Counted from the stretch's first letter, positions 1 to 6,779 are shown. The stretch: 8,423 nt of DNA from an uncultured Holophagales bacterium (GCA_937864895.1 CALMDF010000516.1:1-8423); one strand, 5' to 3'. Program-made: numbers and translations. Notes: generated from the sequence alone by a model not told the origin.

Positions 1-452
1 TCCGACGGGCGCTTGGCCTCAATGCCCCGGAGCCTCACGAGGTCCAGGCACTCCGCGACCCTCGCGCGCACCTCGCCCGTGCTCATCTTCGTGTGCCGTC
101 TCAGCGGGAACGCGATGTTCTCGCCCACCGACATGGAGTCGAACAGGGCCCCTTCCTGGAACGACATCCCGAAGCGGCGCCGGATCTCGTCTCGCCGCGA
201 CCGGGAGGCGCCCCAGATCTCCTCGCCCTCCACCTCCACCGTACCCGAGTCGGGGGCCAGGAGCCCGATCATGTGCTTCAGGAGGACGCTCTTCCCGATC
301 CCCGACTTGCCCAGGACGACGACCGAATCCCCCTTCGCGATCGACAGGTCGAGCCCGTCGAGGACGACCTTCGGCCCGAAGCTCTTCCGGACGCCGGCGA
401 GACGGATCTCGGGAGGGTCTCCCGCCGCCGGGGCCTCCGCCTTCGCTCTCAG
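1..452 (-). CDS. mlaF: MlaF-type lipid transport ABC ATPase, N-terminal part (runs off left edge)
   Basis: This is the ATP-hydrolysing subunit of an Mla/Ttg2-type importer or exporter that moves phospholipids between inner and outer membrane. It acts on the cytoplasmic face, docked to the MlaE permease encoded just upstream. About 150 codons are visible. A short Ala/Pro-rich leader is followed by the ABC core from about residue 15 (PEIRLAGVRKSFG), a Walker A loop GKSGIGKS at residues 48-55, and the Q-loop glutamine at residue 99 in FQEGALFDSM, which is typical of MlaF. The LSGGQ signature, Walker B and H-loop lie beyond the window. No ATG, GTG or TTG occurs in this frame between an upstream in-frame stop, inside mlaE, and Walker A. 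The best start is therefore CTG at 452-450, overlapping the mlaE stop as CTGA, with AAGG a few bases upstream. Family assignment is strong; the start is inferred. Confidence 0.9.
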   Translation of the reverse strand, partial: MRAKAEAPAAGDPPEIRLAGVRKSFGPKVVLDGLDLSIAKGDSVVVLGKSGIGKSVLLKHMIGLLAPDSGTVEVEGEEIWGASRSRRDEIRRRFGMSFQEGALFDSMSVGENIAFPLRRHTKMSTGEVRARVAECLDLVRLRGIEAKRPS

Positions 453-1216
453 AAGAGCACCTTCGTCAGGAAGAAGTCGGAGACGAGGATCGCGAGCGAC
501 CCGAGGACGACGGCCGCCGTCGTCGAGCGGCCCACCCCTTCCGCCCCGCCCGTCGTGTGGAACCCCTGCTGGCAGCCGATGAGCGTCAGGAGCAGGCCGA
601 AGACGGCCGCCTTGACGAGGCCCGACCAGAGGTCATCCAGGGAGAGGAACTGGAAGGTGTTCTCGACGTAGACGACGGGATTCGCGCCGAGGAGGCGCAC
701 GGCGACGAGGTACCCGCCGGCGATTCCGAAGGCGTTCGCGAGGACGACGAGCATCGGCACGACGATCATCCCGGCGAGGATCCTCGGGACGAAGAGGTAC
801 TGGACCGGGTCGGTGGCGAGGGAGACGAGGGCGTCGATCTGCTCCGTCACCCTCATCGAGCCGATCTCGGCGGCCATCGCGCTCCCGGACCTCCCGGCCA
901 CCATGAGGCCCGTAAGGACCGGGGCCAGCTCCCGGAGCATCGAGAGGGCGACGACGGAGCCGACCCAGGCCTCGGCGTGGAATCGCTTGAAGCCCGTGTA
1001 GGTCTGGAGGGCGAGGACGGCCCCGGTGAAGACGGCCGTCAGGAGGACGACGGGGAGCCCGTCGACGCCGACGCGGACGACCTGCGTGGCGAGGGCCCGT
1101 CCGTCGAAGGGCCTCCGGAACAGCCCCCGGATCGTCAGGCCGAGCAGGGTCACGCAGCGGCCGTGGAACTCCAGGGCGGCGACGGCGAACCGCCCCAGGG
1201 CCTCAAGGAAGCCCAC
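449..1216 (-). CDS. mlaE: MlaE-type lipid transport ABC permease
   Basis: This is the membrane permease of an MlaFEDB-like phospholipid transporter, located in the inner membrane and paired with the ATPase encoded immediately downstream. The 255-residue length matches the family. An amphipathic N-terminus is followed by hydrophobic segments at about 52-72, 90-110, 145-175, 200-215 and 235-250. Two MlaE hallmarks are clear: RELAPVLTGLMVAGRSG then AAEIGSMRVTEQIDAL at 95-130, and GGAEGVGRSTTAAVV at 223-237. The start is GTG at 1216-1214, supported by GGAG six bases upstream; no ATG in this frame precedes it. The gene follows dnaB after 87 bases and overlaps mlaF by four bases. No MlaD (MCE-domain) or MlaB (STAS) gene is visible; an MCE gene often follows and could lie past the left edge. 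Confidence 0.94.
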   Translation of the reverse strand: MGFLEALGRFAVAALEFHGRCVTLLGLTIRGLFRRPFDGRALATQVVRVGVDGLPVVLLTAVFTGAVLALQTYTGFKRFHAEAWVGSVVALSMLRELAPVLTGLMVAGRSGSAMAAEIGSMRVTEQIDALVSLATDPVQYLFVPRILAGMIVVPMLVVLANAFGIAGGYLVAVRLLGANPVVYVENTFQFLSLDDLWSGLVKAAVFGLLLTLIGCQQGFHTTGGAEGVGRSTTAAVVLGSLAILVSDFFLTKVLF

Positions 1217-1222
1217 GGGAAA

Positions 1223-1226
1223 CTCC
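1223..1226 (-). promoter_or_regulatory. Ribosome binding site of mlaE
   Basis: GGAG on the minus strand ends six bases before the GTG at 1216-1214. This spacing is what makes the GTG the preferred start, since no ATG lies in frame upstream. Confidence 0.6.
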
Positions 1227-1278
1227 GCCGAAGGGGACGTCGAATCGCATCCGGGCTACCCGCGCAATTGCTTTCGCG

Positions 1279-1284
1279 ATGATA
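1279..1284 (-). promoter_or_regulatory. Possible -10 element of an mlaE promoter
   Basis: The minus strand reads TATCAT, matching five of six positions of the sigma-70 -10 consensus, in an otherwise very G+C-rich 87-base gap (1217-1303) between dnaB and mlaE. Seventeen bases upstream is GTGAAC (1307-1302, three of six matches to TTGACA), which overlaps the dnaB stop codon. Transcription would start near 1272 and leave a leader of about 55 bases. The leader contains the palindrome GCAATTGC (1264-1271), which could be an operator. The -10 match is seen; promoter activity is inferred. Confidence 0.35.
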
Positions 1285-1303
1285 CAGGGCGGGCCGGGCC
1301 CGT

Positions 1304-2662
1304 TCACATCCCGGGGCCCTCGGGAGCGTGGGCGAGGTCGGAGAACCGGGTCGTGTCTCCCGACCAGCCGACGGAGAAGCGCCCCGTGGGCCCGTTCCTC
1401 TGCTTGGCGATGATGACCTCGCAGATGTTCTTGTCCGGCGTGTCCTTGTCGTAGTACTCGGGCCTCGAGAGGAAGATGACGAGGTCGGCGTCCTGCTCGA
1501 TGGCTCCCGACTCGCGCAGGTCCGAGAGCTGCGGCTCCTTCTCGGATCCGCGCTGCTCCGTGCGGCGCGAGAGCTGCGCGAGCGCGATCACGGGGACGTC
1601 GAGCTCCTTGGCGAGGGCCTTGAGCCCTCTCGAGTAGGCGCCGACCTCCTGCGTCCGGTTCTCGTACTTCTGGCGCGATCCCATGATCTGGAGGTAGTCG
1701 ACGAAGATCGCGTCGAGCCCCTTCTGCGACTGCTTCAGCTGCAGGGCCCGCGCGCGCATCTCGAGGAGCGAGATCGAGGGCTGGTCGTCGATGTAGAAGC
1801 GCGCGTCGCGCATCTGCTGCGTCGTGTAGAAGAGGACCTTCTTCTCGTCCTTCGAAAGCCGGCCCTCGCGGAGACGCTGCAGGTTCACCCGAGCCTCGGC
1901 GCACTGGATCCGGAAGCCGAGCTGGGGGGCGCTCATCTCGAGCGAGAAGAAGGCGACGCAGTACCCGTTGTGGATCGTCAGGTGGGAGGCGATGTTGAGC
2001 GCGAAGGCGGTCTTCCCCATGCCCGGCCTGGCGGCGAGGACGATGAGGTCGGTCTTCTGGAACCCCTGGGTCAGGGCGTTCAGGCGCGAGAAGCCGGTCG
2101 GGAGGCCCGTCAGCATCGAGCCCCGAGCCTGGATCTTCTGGATCTCCTCCTCGTTCTTCTCGGCGATGTCCGAGAGCCTGCGGAAACCGCCCCGCATGCT
2201 CCCCTTGGCGATCTCGACGAGCTCCTGCTGGGCCGCCTCGAGGACGGCCTCGGCGTCGGGGGCGTCGACCGCCGCGCGCGCCGCCCGGCGCGACTGGAGG
2301 ATGAGCTGCCTGCGGAGGGCCGCTTCCCGGACGAGGCGGGCGTAGCTCTCGACGCTCTCGACGTCCGGCACGTTGTCGAGGAGCCCGGAAAGGTAGGCGA
2401 CGCCACCGGCCCTCTCGAGCCTCCCGTTGCGCTCCAGCTCGGACTGGACCGTGACGAGGTCGACCGCGTCCTTCCGGTCGGAGAGGGTGAGGCAGGCTTC
2501 GTAGACGAGGCGGTGGGGCTCGGAGGCGAAGTCCTCGGGGACGACGTGCTCCATCACGCGGGTCAGGAGTCCGCCGTCGATGAGAAGGGCCCCGAGGAGG
2601 CTCCGCTCGACCTCAGGGCGCGAGGGCAGGATCTCGGTTTCTGCGTGGGCGGCGGCGGCCAT
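1304..2662 (-). CDS. dnaB: Replicative DNA helicase DnaB
   Basis: This is the hexameric ATP-dependent 5'-3' helicase that unwinds the chromosome at the replication fork, working in the cytoplasm with DnaG primase and the loader. The 452 residues cover the whole family. The N-terminal primase-interacting domain is at about 10-115 (VERSLLGALLIDGG), the linker at about 150-185, and the RecA-like motor follows. The motor has Walker A RPGMGKT at 212-218, FFSLEMS with catalytic Glu242, Walker B IFVDYLQIM around Asp322, LAQLSRRTEQR with the sensor Gln363, DLRESGAIEQDAD at 381-393, and AKQRNGPTG with the probable arginine finger Arg422. No intein interrupts the motor. The start is ATG at 2662-2660, with only a weak AGG upstream. 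It sits 37 bases after the PHP phosphoesterase gene and is probably co-transcribed with it. Confidence 0.97.
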   Translation of the reverse strand: MAAAAHAETEILPSRPEVERSLLGALLIDGGLLTRVMEHVVPEDFASEPHRLVYEACLTLSDRKDAVDLVTVQSELERNGRLERAGGVAYLSGLLDNVPDVESVESYARLVREAALRRQLILQSRRAARAAVDAPDAEAVLEAAQQELVEIAKGSMRGGFRRLSDIAEKNEEEIQKIQARGSMLTGLPTGFSRLNALTQGFQKTDLIVLAARPGMGKTAFALNIASHLTIHNGYCVAFFSLEMSAPQLGFRIQCAEARVNLQRLREGRLSKDEKKVLFYTTQQMRDARFYIDDQPSISLLEMRARALQLKQSQKGLDAIFVDYLQIMGSRQKYENRTQEVGAYSRGLKALAKELDVPVIALAQLSRRTEQRGSEKEPQLSDLRESGAIEQDADLVIFLSRPEYYDKDTPDKNICEVIIAKQRNGPTGRFSVGWSGDTTRFSDLAHAPEGPGM

Positions 2663-2699
2663 GGATCGCCTGTTCTACACCATCCGGGAGGCGTCGCGC

Positions 2700-3569
2700 T
2701 CAGCGGGGGGAAAGGTCGACCGGAACCCGCGCCGCTTCGCGCCTCCGGGCCGTCGCCGCCCGCGCGAGCCGCTCCCAGAAAGGCTCGGCGAGCCTCGGCG
2801 CCCCGAGGCTCCGCCCCCCGTCGGCCTCCGCGTGGAAGTCGGACCCCGCGGTCACGAGGAGACCGAGGTCCCCGGCGTCGCGGAGGAAGGCCTCTTCCCG
2901 TTCCGGGTGGTCGGGATGGAAGACCTCGATCCCGTCGAGGCCCAGGTCCCGGCCCCTGCGAAAGAGACCGTGCGGGTCCGCGTACCAGCCCGGGTGCGCG
3001 AGGACGGCGAGCCCGCCGGCACGCCGCACCGCGCCGATCGCCTCGCCGAGGCCCCACTTCGCCTTCGGGACGAAGGCGGGCGCCCCCTCCCCGAGGAACC
3101 TGTCGAAGGCCTCCGCGACGGTGCCGACGACCCCCCTGGCGACGAGGGCGCGCGCCACGTGAGGTCGCCCGAAAGCCCCCTCCCCCACCCCCGCCCTGAC
3201 GAGCTCGAGGTCGAGCGCGACGCCGAGGCCGTTCAGGCGCTCGACGATCATCTCGCCGCGCCTCGTCCTCACCTCCCGGAAGAACTCGAGCCGTGAGGCG
3301 AGGTCCGGCTCGGCCGGGTCCACGAAGAGACCGAGGAGGTGGACGTCTTCGCCCCCCTCGTCGACGGAGAGCTCCGCCCCCCCGGCCGCGACGAGCCCCG
3401 TTCCCGCGGCCGCGGCCTCGAAGGCCTCGACGCCGCTGACGGTGTCGTGGTCGGTCAGAGCCGCGACCGAGAGCCCGGCGGCGAGGGCCCGGGCGACCAG
3501 CGCGGCCGGAGCCTCGACCCCGTCCGACGCCGACGAGTGGAAGTGGAGGTCCGCACCGCCGAACGGCAT
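2700..3569 (-). CDS. PHP-domain phosphoesterase (RNase AM / nucleoside 3',5'-bisphosphate phosphatase family)
   Basis: This is a metal-dependent phosphoesterase of the PHP family, close to E. coli YciV/RNase AM (TrpH) and the 3',5'-nucleotide phosphatases that degrade pAp and trim RNA 5' ends. It is probably cytoplasmic. The 289-residue length is typical. Metal ligands appear in the expected order: DLHFHSSASDG (Asp7, His9, His11), LTDHDT (Asp40, His41), GAELS (Glu66), DVHLLGL (His77), GRPHVAR (His137), LAHPG (His192), EVFHP (His218) and GSDFH (Asp244, His246). The start is ATG at 3569-3567. AGGA lies seven bases upstream, but the same bases form a -10-like TAGGAT placed for a leaderless mRNA. 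The gene diverges from the phosphodiesterase gene across 18 bases and is followed by dnaB after 37 bases. The precise substrate cannot be decided from sequence. Confidence 0.9.
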   Translation of the reverse strand: MPFGGADLHFHSSASDGVEAPAALVARALAAGLSVAALTDHDTVSGVEAFEAAAAGTGLVAAGGAELSVDEGGEDVHLLGLFVDPAEPDLASRLEFFREVRTRRGEMIVERLNGLGVALDLELVRAGVGEGAFGRPHVARALVARGVVGTVAEAFDRFLGEGAPAFVPKAKWGLGEAIGAVRRAGGLAVLAHPGWYADPHGLFRRGRDLGLDGIEVFHPDHPEREEAFLRDAGDLGLLVTAGSDFHAEADGGRSLGAPRLAEPFWERLARAATARRREAARVPVDLSPR

Positions 3570-3574
3570 CCCGC

Positions 3575-3581
3575 TATCCTA
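3575..3581. promoter_or_regulatory. Candidate shared bidirectional -10 element for two divergent leaderless genes
   Basis: The heptamer TATCCTA lies in the 18-base gap between the PHP phosphoesterase ATG (3569) and the phosphodiesterase GTG (3588). On the plus strand TATCCT (3575-3580) ends seven bases before the GTG. On the minus strand TAGGAT (3581-3576) ends exactly six bases before the A of the ATG. Each hexamer matches four of six -10 positions, including the key first T, second A and last T. That spacing would put both transcription starts at or next to the start codons. No convincing -35 is visible on either side. Confidence 0.45.
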
Positions 3582-3587
3582 CGCGCC

Positions 3588-5318
3588 GTGAGGAGGAGCC
3601 GGGAGCCGGGAAGCCGCTGGGCGCTTCCCTACTGGGCGGGGCCTGTGACGGCGCTCGCCGCGGTCGCCACGCTCTGGGCCTGCACCATTCACCACAAGGT
3701 CCGGCTCGCCGCCGAGGGGGTCGAGCCCGCTTCGGGCCTCTCCGTCTGCGTCCTCTTCTTCGACGGCCTCTCGAAGGAAGCCCTCGAGCGGGCCGCGGCG
3801 GCCGGGGACATCCCGACGTTGAAGGAGGAGGTCCTCGACCGCGGCCTCTCGGTCGACACCGCCGTCTCCTCCATTCCGAGCGAGACCTACCCGAACCTCG
3901 CGGCGCTCCAGACCGGCCTCTTCCCCGGCCACCACGGCATCCCGGCGAACGTCTGGCTCGACCGGCGGCTCCAGATCCGCGAGGCGCACACGAACATCTT
4001 CCGGACGTATTCGTCGGCGGAGTTCCTCACGCCCGACGCGAAGACCGTCTTCGAGATGCTCCCGCCCGACAGCGTCGCCGTGACGACGCCGATGGCGCGG
4101 GGGGTCTCCGTCCACTCGACGAACCTCGCGACGGTCGTCGCCTCCTACCTGAGGAACGACTGGGCGTTTCTCGACCGCAAGACGATCGACGACCTCGGCG
4201 ACGCCTACCACGGCGCGCTTTCGGCGGGCTCGCTTCCCTCCATCGCCTGGGGCCACCTCCTCGGCCCCGACGAGGTCGCGCACTACGAGGGACCCGGCAG
4301 CGAGTCGTTCCGCGCGATCATGCGGGCGATCGACAGGAGCTTCACGCGCCTCGTGCGCCGGCTGAAGCGGTGGGGCGTCCACGGCAGGGTGCTCTTCGTC
4401 GTCCTCGGCGATCACGGTCACGCCCCGTACTCTCGCTTCGTCGCCGCCGACGAGCTCGTTCACCGGGTCCTCTACCGCCACCCGACCGAGGCCGACTGCA
4501 CCGGCGAGGACTGCGTCCTCGTCCCTTCGCGCCGGCAGCGCCCCGGCTCCTTCGAGGTCGGCGATGCCCAGGTCGTGGTGGGCGCGTACCGCGGCGCCAT
4601 GGTCTGGCTCCCGACGACACGGCCCCCGGAGGAAGTGCCGAGGGCGGTCCTCAGCGCCCAGAAGAAGCGGAAGGCGAAGAGGCGCCGGGTGGAGGGGGCG
4701 GCGCCGCCGATTCCCCCGCGCTCCGACTTCGCCGCCGCCCTCGCGGACCTCCCCGAGATCCGCCTCGTCCTCACGCGCGGCCCCGAGGCGGGCTGGGTCG
4801 ACGTCTACGGGCCCTCGGGACGGTCGGAGACCCACCGCGAGGAGCGGGACGACGGAAAGGACGTCTACACCTATCGGCTCCTGGAGGGGACCGACCCTCT
4901 CGGCCTCCCGCCCGCCCTCCTCGGACGTCCCCTCTCGGCCGCGGAGTGGCTCGCCGGCACCGCCGCCACCGAGTACCCGGACCTCCCGGTGCAGGCCGTC
5001 GAGTTCTTCGACTCGCCCCGCGCCCCCGACGTCCTCGTCTCCCCGATCGACGGCGTCGGCTTCCGGGCCGGCCGCCTCGGCGGGCACGGCGCCCTCTCGC
5101 GCGGCGAGACCGTCGTCCCGCTCGTCTTCGCGGGCCCGGGCGTCCGCCCGGGCCGCATCCCCGCGGCCCGGACGCTCGACCTGACGCCGACGCTCCTCTC
5201 CTACCTCCGCGTCCCTTACGACGAGGCGGAGATGGACGGGCGCTCCCTCGGCATACGGACCGATCCGATCGATCCCCCGCCGCCCCTTCCCGCCCCGGGG
5301 AGCCTCACCTTCGACTAG
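3588..5318 (+). CDS. Membrane-anchored phosphodiesterase/pyrophosphatase of the alkaline phosphatase superfamily
   Basis: This is a predicted two-metal phosphoesterase of the nucleotide pyrophosphatase/phosphodiesterase (NPP-like) group, 576 residues, acting outside the cytoplasmic membrane. An arginine-rich N-terminus and hydrophobic stretch (11-34) end in TLWAC; LWAC resembles a lipobox, so it may be a lipoprotein at Cys32 or simply membrane-anchored. All metal and nucleophile positions are recognisable: FFDG Asp59, PSETYPN with nucleophile Thr100, LQTGLFPGHHGI (108-119), GPDEVAH Asp228 and His232, GDHGH Asp275 and His276, GGHG His500, then a C-terminal APGSLTFD tail after a proline run. 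A region of about 220 residues between the fifth and sixth ligands carries the basic patch KKRKAKRRRVE (359-369). The GTG at 3588 has no Shine-Dalgarno; GTG 3645 is an alternative that would drop the basic N-terminus. The 3' end overlaps pyk. The substrate is unknown. Confidence 0.86.
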   Translation: MRRSREPGSRWALPYWAGPVTALAAVATLWACTIHHKVRLAAEGVEPASGLSVCVLFFDGLSKEALERAAAAGDIPTLKEEVLDRGLSVDTAVSSIPSETYPNLAALQTGLFPGHHGIPANVWLDRRLQIREAHTNIFRTYSSAEFLTPDAKTVFEMLPPDSVAVTTPMARGVSVHSTNLATVVASYLRNDWAFLDRKTIDDLGDAYHGALSAGSLPSIAWGHLLGPDEVAHYEGPGSESFRAIMRAIDRSFTRLVRRLKRWGVHGRVLFVVLGDHGHAPYSRFVAADELVHRVLYRHPTEADCTGEDCVLVPSRRQRPGSFEVGDAQVVVGAYRGAMVWLPTTRPPEEVPRAVLSAQKKRKAKRRRVEGAAPPIPPRSDFAAALADLPEIRLVLTRGPEAGWVDVYGPSGRSETHREERDDGKDVYTYRLLEGTDPLGLPPALLGRPLSAAEWLAGTAATEYPDLPVQAVEFFDSPRAPDVLVSPIDGVGFRAGRLGGHGALSRGETVVPLVFAGPGVRPGRIPAARTLDLTPTLLSYLRVPYDEAEMDGRSLGIRTDPIDPPPPLPAPGSLTFD

Positions 5319-6747
5319 GCCGGATCGTCCGGATCCTCACGGTGTTCGTCGCCCCCTCGAGGGCGGCCGCCCCGGAGACCTCCACCACCGTCGCGGACGT
5401 GAGGGCGTGCTCGCGCAGCACGCGGTCGCCGCTCGCGATCATCTCCTCGACCGAGGAGGACGGGGGAATGCGGTACGAGACGACGTTCCGGAGGAGCGTC
5501 AGGCGCCGCCTGACCTCTTCCGAGCTCGTGATCGCGACGATCGGAATCCTGGAGACGCCCTTCGAGAGGAGGCGCGCCGTCCGTCCCGACGCCGTGTAGA
5601 CGACCATCGCCTTCGCGCCGGACCTGCGCGCAGCGACGACGGCCACGTCGCAGACGACCGGCGTGTGGTCCTCGCCCCGGTCCTCCCGCTCCGGAATCTC
5701 GAGCGGGACGGACCGCTGCGTCTCGGCGACCCGGGCGATCTCGTCCATCGTCCGGACCGCCTCGACGGGGTACGCGCCGACCGCCGTCTCTCCCGAGAGC
5801 ATGACCGCGTCCGCGCCGTCGTTCACGGCGTTCGCGACGTCGGAAACCTCGGCCCGGGTCGGCACGGGGTGCTCGACCATCGACTCGAGCATCTGGGTCG
5901 CGACGATGACCGGGACCGACAGCTCCCGGCCGACCTTGAGGATCGCGCGCTGCGCGCCCGGGACGGCCGCCAGCCCCGTCTCGACCCCGAGGTCCCCGCG
6001 GGCGACCATGAGCGCGTCGGACGCGGCCGCGATCTCGCGCAGGTCGCGGACCGCCTCGGCTCGTTCGATCTTCGAGACGATCCACGGCCGCCGCTCCGGG
6101 TCCGCCGCCGCGATGAGGCGGCGGAGCGTCTTCACGTGCTCGACGCTCCTCACGAACGACAGGCCGACGAACTGGATGCCGGCCTCGAGCCCCTCTCTCA
6201 GGTCGCGGCGGTCCTTGGCCGTGACGGCCGGGGCGGAGAGCGCCGAGCTCGGGAAATTGACGCCCGCCCCTTTTCGGACGGTGCCCCCCGCGAGGACCCG
6301 CGCCTTGAGCGAGGCCGCGTCCCGCTTCTCGACGCGCAACCGGATCAGCCCGTCGGCGATGCGGATCTCGGCTCCGGGGCGGACCTCGGAGAGGAGCGCC
6401 GGGTACGTGACGGAGATTCGCTTCCCCGAGCCGGTCCGGAGCCCCGGAAGGATCTCGACGAGGTCGCCGTCCTTCCAGACGGTCGTGTCGCCCTCGATGG
6501 GACCGACCCGGATCTTCGGACCGCCGAGGTCGAGCAGGATCCCGACGGGGCGGCCGACGACCCGCTCGGCCTCCCGCACGAGCGAGACCCGCCGGGCGAT
6601 GTCGCCCGGCTGGCAGTGGGCCCCGTTCAGCCGGAAAACGTCGACGCCCGCCGACAGGAGCCGAACGAGCTCTCCGTCCTTCTCGGCCCTGGGCCCGATC
6701 GTGGCGACGATCTTCGTGGCGCGAATTTCCCGCGTCGGCTTGGCCAT
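5305..6747 (-). CDS. pyk: Pyruvate kinase, predicted potassium-independent type
   Basis: This enzyme converts phosphoenolpyruvate and ADP to pyruvate and ATP, the last step of glycolysis, in the cytoplasm. The 480 residues cover the full family. The (beta/alpha)8 A domain opens with ATKIVATIGP (10-19), the B domain spans about 83-178, and catalytic KIE (Lys226, Glu228), RGDLGVE (250-256), VATQMLESM (282-290) and LSGETAVGAYP follow. The C domain runs from about 355 to the end. The loop LLDLGGPKIRVG (71-82) has Leu, Lys and Val where potassium-dependent enzymes have Thr, Glu and Thr. The ATP/K+ loop reads RLNGAH (39-44) instead of RLNFSH. The ATG at 6747 has GGAGGA five bases upstream. The gene diverges from folE across 32 bases and overlaps the phosphodiesterase 3' end by 14 bases. 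Confidence 0.97.
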   Translation of the reverse strand: MAKPTREIRATKIVATIGPRAEKDGELVRLLSAGVDVFRLNGAHCQPGDIARRVSLVREAERVVGRPVGILLDLGGPKIRVGPIEGDTTVWKDGDLVEILPGLRTGSGKRISVTYPALLSEVRPGAEIRIADGLIRLRVEKRDAASLKARVLAGGTVRKGAGVNFPSSALSAPAVTAKDRRDLREGLEAGIQFVGLSFVRSVEHVKTLRRLIAAADPERRPWIVSKIERAEAVRDLREIAAASDALMVARGDLGVETGLAAVPGAQRAILKVGRELSVPVIVATQMLESMVEHPVPTRAEVSDVANAVNDGADAVMLSGETAVGAYPVEAVRTMDEIARVAETQRSVPLEIPEREDRGEDHTPVVCDVAVVAARRSGAKAMVVYTASGRTARLLSKGVSRIPIVAITSSEEVRRRLTLLRNVVSYRIPPSSSVEEMIASGDRVLREHALTSATVVEVSGAAALEGATNTVRIRTIRPSRR

Positions 6748-6752
6748 CTGGG

Positions 6753-6758
6753 TCCTCC
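6753..6758 (-). promoter_or_regulatory. Ribosome binding site of pyk
   Basis: GGAGGA on the minus strand ends five bases before the pyk ATG (6747-6745). It is the strongest Shine-Dalgarno in the window and contrasts with folE, which starts only 32 bases away on the other strand and has none. Confidence 0.75.
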
Positions 6759-6767
6759 GTCGAAACG

Positions 6768-6773
6768 TATGAT
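6768..6773 (+). promoter_or_regulatory. -10 element giving a leaderless folE mRNA
   Basis: TATGAT matches five of six positions of the sigma-70 -10 consensus. It ends exactly six bases before the A of the folE ATG (6780), so transcription should begin at the start codon. No Shine-Dalgarno precedes the ATG, and no -35 is recognisable 16-18 bases upstream, where the pyk start region lies. The hexamer and spacing are seen; use as a promoter is inferred. Confidence 0.55.
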
Positions 6774-6779
6774 CTCCCC

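Noticed and set aside
1292..1302. GGGCCGGGCCC inverted repeat after dnaB as a terminator
   Set aside because: A four-base stem without a following T-tract in G/C-only sequence is not distinguishable from background.
2663..2680. TAGAAC on the minus strand as a dnaB -10 element
   Set aside because: It lacks the conserved final T and ends nine bases from the ATG, unlike the other candidates. Co-transcription from the PHP gene 37 bases away is simpler.
1328..3199. Very long plus-strand open frame (623 codons) opposite dnaB and the PHP gene
   Set aside because: Its residues are the Arg/Gly/Pro/Asp/Glu-rich composition typical of antisense reading of G+C-rich genes, with no recognisable domain. 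The minus-strand genes have complete family motifs.
3339..3587. Possible 83-residue N-terminal extension of the phosphodiesterase
   Set aside because: The upstream part is antisense to the PHP gene start, low-complexity and would precede the signal/anchor segment. GTG 3588 puts that segment at the N-terminus.
3579..5087. Minus-strand open frame of 502 codons opposite the phosphodiesterase
   Set aside because: Low-complexity antisense shadow; the plus strand carries all catalytic motifs.
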